Positions 5,374 through 7,676 of a stretch of DNA of 7,676 nucleotides are shown in pieces. Source of the DNA: Sediminispirochaeta sp. (GTDB lineage Bacteria > Spirochaetota > Spirochaetia > DSM-16054 > Sediminispirochaetaceae); the NCBI GenBank assembly GCA_011046055.1, contig DSBN01000070.1, positions 1 to 7,676 on the forward strand, given 5' to 3'. Both the position numbers and the translations under genes were made by a program. The notes beneath the pieces are model-generated. The model saw only the letters and a program-made list of their open reading frames with translations, searched no databases and was not told where the DNA came from. The first letter of the stretch is position 1. Each line of letters begins with the position of its first letter.

Positions 5374-6102
5374 TTAACGCTGTCGGTTGTTGCCGCGATA
5401 GATGATGCGTACTCTTTTGTAGAGACCGTCGCCTTCGCTCTTGGTCTCGATCTCGTGCATCTCACTGAGGGCCGTGTGGACCAAGCGGCGTTCAAAGGGG
5501 TTCATCGGATCGAGGAGACGGGATCGCTTGCTGCGGCGGACTTCACCGGCGGTACGGCGGGCGTTCCGGATGATGTTGTCCTCATGACGGCTGCGGTAGT
5601 CTTCGGCGTCGATGACCACCCGTCGGCCCTCGTCTATTCGTCCGGCGTAAATATTTGCCAAAAGTTGAATAGAGTCGAGGTTTTTGCCCTTTTTTCCAAT
5701 CAAAATAGCTGAGTGCTCAGATTCGATGTTGAAACCAACTTTTCGCCCGTCCCTGTAACTAATGCTGGCGCGGCTGGGATAACCCATTCTGGAGGTGAGT
5801 GTCTGGATGAAGTCGATCATCTTCTCTTCGAACTCGTTCTGGGGTTCCGGGTCGGTGCTGCGGGCCGGCTTGACCTGCTCAGTTGTAAACTGATGAGGCT
5901 TGGGGCGGTCAGCATCCTTTCTGGGCGCCGAAACTTCATCATCTTCAATGTAGACTTTTATTCTGACATTGCCTTTTTTGAATAAACCGCCTTTAGTGGC
6001 TTCAACTATCTCGACATCGAAATGTTCGCGGTCGAGGTTCAGCGCTTGAACCGCGTTGTCGATAGCCTCCTTTTCCGATTTTCCTTCAAATTCTCTTATC
6101 AT
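5374..6102 (-). CDS. jag: Jag (SpoIIIJ-associated) RNA-binding protein, KH-R3H
   Basis: This is a cytoplasmic RNA-binding protein of 242 residues, encoded next to yidC in many bacteria. Domains in order: Jag-N (about 1-52, containing 'ATKGGLFKKGNVRIKVYI'), an acidic/proline linker (53-90), a KH domain (about 91-165) with the GxxG loop in 'LIGKKGKNLDSIQLLAN' (134-150), and an R3H domain (about 170-238) with the R205-x3-H209 signature in 'ERRLVHTAL'. Relatives (Jag/EloR/KhpB) pair with KhpA and influence cell elongation and division in Firmicutes. The role outside that group is poorly defined. An AAGGAG site 6 nt before the ATG sets the start. It lies 112 bp downstream of yidC on the same strand and is probably co-transcribed with it. 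It ends at a bidirectional terminator. Confidence 0.93.
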   Translation of the reverse strand: MIREFEGKSEKEAIDNAVQALNLDREHFDVEIVEATKGGLFKKGNVRIKVYIEDDEVSAPRKDADRPKPHQFTTEQVKPARSTDPEPQNEFEEKMIDFIQTLTSRMGYPSRASISYRDGRKVGFNIESEHSAILIGKKGKNLDSIQLLANIYAGRIDEGRRVVIDAEDYRSRHEDNIIRNARRTAGEVRRSKRSRLLDPMNPFERRLVHTALSEMHEIETKSEGDGLYKRVRIIYRGNNRQR

Positions 6103-6171
6103 ATCTTTCTCCTTGAAAGGAACTATTAGTCGTTTTTCACTTCAGGATCGGCGCCTCCCGGGAACGAAGCT

Positions 6172-6207
6172 GCCCGGCAGAGACCCCCGAGGAGGGCTTG
6201 CCGGGGC
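6172..6207 (-). other. GC-rich hairpin in the yidC-jag gap
   Basis: GCCCGGCA (6172-6179) pairs with TGCCGGGGC (6199-6207) with a single bulged G. No T-run follows on the - strand, so it is not a standard terminator. It lies just after the yidC stop in the 112-nt space before jag, and could stabilise the upstream message 3' end or attenuate reading into jag. Confidence 0.4.
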
Positions 6208-6214
6208 TATCTCG

Positions 6215-7676
6215 CTATTTCTTCTTCCGTTTTCCGCCGCCTTTTCCACGCGCCGGGGTCTGTTTGCTTTTCGTCGCCGCTGGGGCTGCGGTCTTTCGAG
6301 CGGCCGGTGATCCGGAGCCTCCGGTAGAAGCTTCCGCGGCTGCCTGTACCTTCGCCCTATGCTTGCCGACGAGCTTCTGCTGGATGATCGTCAAAAAGTT
6401 GGTCACGATCCAGTAGACCAGCAGTCCCGAAGGAGCGTTGTACAGCACCACAAAGAGGAAAACAGGCATGAAGTAGGTCATCATCTTCATGCTGCTCTGC
6501 TGACTACCCGAGGCGCTGGGGTTTTGCATCATTTTTGTTGAGAAAACCATAGTCAGCGCGAAAAGAATCGGCAAGAGGTGCACCTCGTCGCCGAGGAAGG
6601 GCAGTGAGAAGGGAAGGTTAAAGATCGTCTCCGGCCCCGACAGGTCGGTGATCCATCCAGGAATAAAGGTCGCACCGCGAAGGTCGAAGTGCTTGTTCAG
6701 CAATCCGTAGAGAGCGATAAAAACCGGCATCTGCAGCAAAAGGGGCAAACAACCGCCGAGGGGGTTGACCCCTTCGGTCTTGTACAGCGCGGCCATCTCC
6801 TGGTTCAGCTTCTGCGGATTGTCCTTGTACTTCGTCCGCAGCTCCTGCATCTTGGGATTGAGCGCCTGCATCTTGCTGGTAGACTCGTAACTCTTGTGGG
6901 TAAAGGGATAGAGTATGCCCTTGATCACAAAAGTCAGAATGATGATCGCCACACCCCAGTTGGGAACTATCGAGTGAAAAAGGATCAGCAGTCTCTTCAG
7001 GATCCACTCGAGCCATCCCAGAATCGCCCCGGTGTCCATCACCTCTTCCAGGTGGAGGTTGCTGGTGTTGAATCCGTTTTCCTCCGGGTCGTTGTACCGG
7101 GTCAGCTCCCGCGACAATTTCGGACCGACGTAGAATTGGTATACGTCCTCGTTGCGGCTGCTGCGGATCATAGGCCGACTGAGAAACATCCGGCTGGCAA
7201 CGTTCATCCCCTCGACGGGCTTTTCGGAAAAGGTGATTCGGTACTGAGTGGCGTCAGGGATGGCAATGACGGTGAAGTATTTTCCCAACAGCGCTGCCCA
7301 TGTCACTCGATCGTCGATCACGAGCTCGCCGTCGCTCAGCTTCAGATTGTCGCGGTGGCCCTCGGCATACTTGTAGTAACGACGGTATTCGTAACGTCCG
7401 TCCAGCTCCTCAAACTTCGGCCCGATCTGCGGTCCGTAACTCAGGCTGTAGGAAAAGCCCTCGAAGTCCAGCGGCGGGTAGGCGTTGACGCTGTTTTCTA
7501 TGGCGATCCTTAATTCAAAAAGGTAATCCTGCGGTTTGAACACGAATCGTTTTTTCAAGGTAAAAGGTACCATCTCGCCCTGCTGGTTGGGCACGGCAAA
7601 ATCTCGGTAAAACTCTACCGTGTTGCCGTCGATCCGCCGGACGTGAAAAACCGCGTCCACCGGGTCCGAATAGGCC
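6215..7676 (-). CDS. yidC: membrane protein insertase YidC (N-terminus outside window)
   Basis: YidC inserts and folds inner-membrane proteins, alone or with SecYEG. About 486 residues are visible. The frame is open to the right edge ('AYSDPVDAVFHVRR'), and the GTG at 7660 is internal, so roughly the first 100 residues (first span and start of the periplasmic domain) are missing. The visible part contains a beta-rich periplasmic P1 domain up to about residue 190 counted from that GTG. The conserved core follows: 'VPNWGVAIIILTF' (232-244), 'EGVNPLGGCLPLLLQMPVFIALYGLLN', 'FIPGWITDLS', and 'YNAPSGLLVYWIVTNFLTIIQQ'. A basic Ala/Lys/Gly tail of about 45 residues ends in KRKKK, as in YidC forms that bind ribosomes directly. 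The usual groove arginine is lysine (codon 6920-6922). The periplasmic domain implies a Gram-negative-type envelope. It lies directly upstream of jag. Confidence 0.96.
   Translation of the reverse strand, partial: AYSDPVDAVFHVRRIDGNTVEFYRDFAVPNQQGEMVPFTLKKRFVFKPQDYLFELRIAIENSVNAYPPLDFEGFSYSLSYGPQIGPKFEELDGRYEYRRYYKYAEGHRDNLKLSDGELVIDDRVTWAALLGKYFTVIAIPDATQYRITFSEKPVEGMNVASRMFLSRPMIRSSRNEDVYQFYVGPKLSRELTRYNDPEENGFNTSNLHLEEVMDTGAILGWLEWILKRLLILFHSIVPNWGVAIIILTFVIKGILYPFTHKSYESTSKMQALNPKMQELRTKYKDNPQKLNQEMAALYKTEGVNPLGGCLPLLLQMPVFIALYGLLNKHFDLRGATFIPGWITDLSGPETIFNLPFSLPFLGDEVHLLPILFALTMVFSTKMMQNPSASGSQQSSMKMMTYFMPVFLFVVLYNAPSGLLVYWIVTNFLTIIQQKLVGKHRAKVQAAAEASTGGSGSPAARKTAAPAATKSKQTPARGKGGGKRKKK

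Noticed and set aside
6689..7513. Long + strand ORF of 274 codons opposite yidC
   Set aside because: It is an antisense shadow of yidC with no recognisable domain or ribosome site.
7658..7660. GTG at 7660 as the true start of YidC
   Set aside because: The frame continues to the window edge, and the first membrane span and N-terminal part of the periplasmic domain are missing, so this codon is internal.

Overview
The window looks like a chromosomal segment from a Gram-negative-type bacterium. The best guess is a spirochaete or a relative. This rests on the YidC protein, which has a periplasmic domain and a core that resembles spirochaetal YidC as I remember it, and on the yidC-jag gene pair. 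That is recalled family resemblance, not a search result, and the lineage is uncertain. Housekeeping genes are moderately GC-rich. One short intergenic stretch (about 3760-3960) is strongly AT-rich.

Layout from left to right. (1) Positions 1-1519 hold an accessory module on the + strand: a perfect 20-bp inverted repeat, an AbiEi-like winged-helix antitoxin/regulator, and an overlapping gene that looks like a highly degenerate AbiEii-type nucleotidyltransferase toxin. One arm of the upstream palindrome recurs as an exact 22-nt copy at the junction of the two genes. (2) Positions 1502-3722 on the - strand form a compact operon: metK (S-adenosylmethionine synthetase), a 35-codon single-membrane-span protein, and a TauE/SafE-type permease joined to the small gene by a TGATG overlap. 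The permease gene and the toxin-like gene overlap tail to tail by 18 bp. (3) Positions 3723-4179 are intergenic. They contain a good metK promoter, an AT-rich 128-bp segment bounded by 15-bp near-perfect inverted repeats, and one doubtful 61-codon ORF. (4) Positions 4180-5268 on the + strand encode a WecA/TagO-type polyprenyl-phosphate sugar-1-phosphate transferase. It ends at a bidirectional intrinsic terminator. (5) Positions 5374-7676 on the - strand hold jag and yidC. yidC is cut by the window edge.

How the genes fit together. yidC and jag belong to the conserved membrane-protein-insertion neighbourhood. The WecA-like enzyme starts lipid-linked glycan synthesis. metK makes the methyl donor SAM and appears to be co-transcribed with a permease of a family that handles sulfur oxyanions, plus a tiny membrane protein that may be its partner. 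The AbiE-like pair is the accessory part of the window. The points most worth following up are the uncatalogued small membrane protein, the operator-like palindrome with its arm copied at the toxin start, and the loss of expected catalytic residues in the toxin-like protein.
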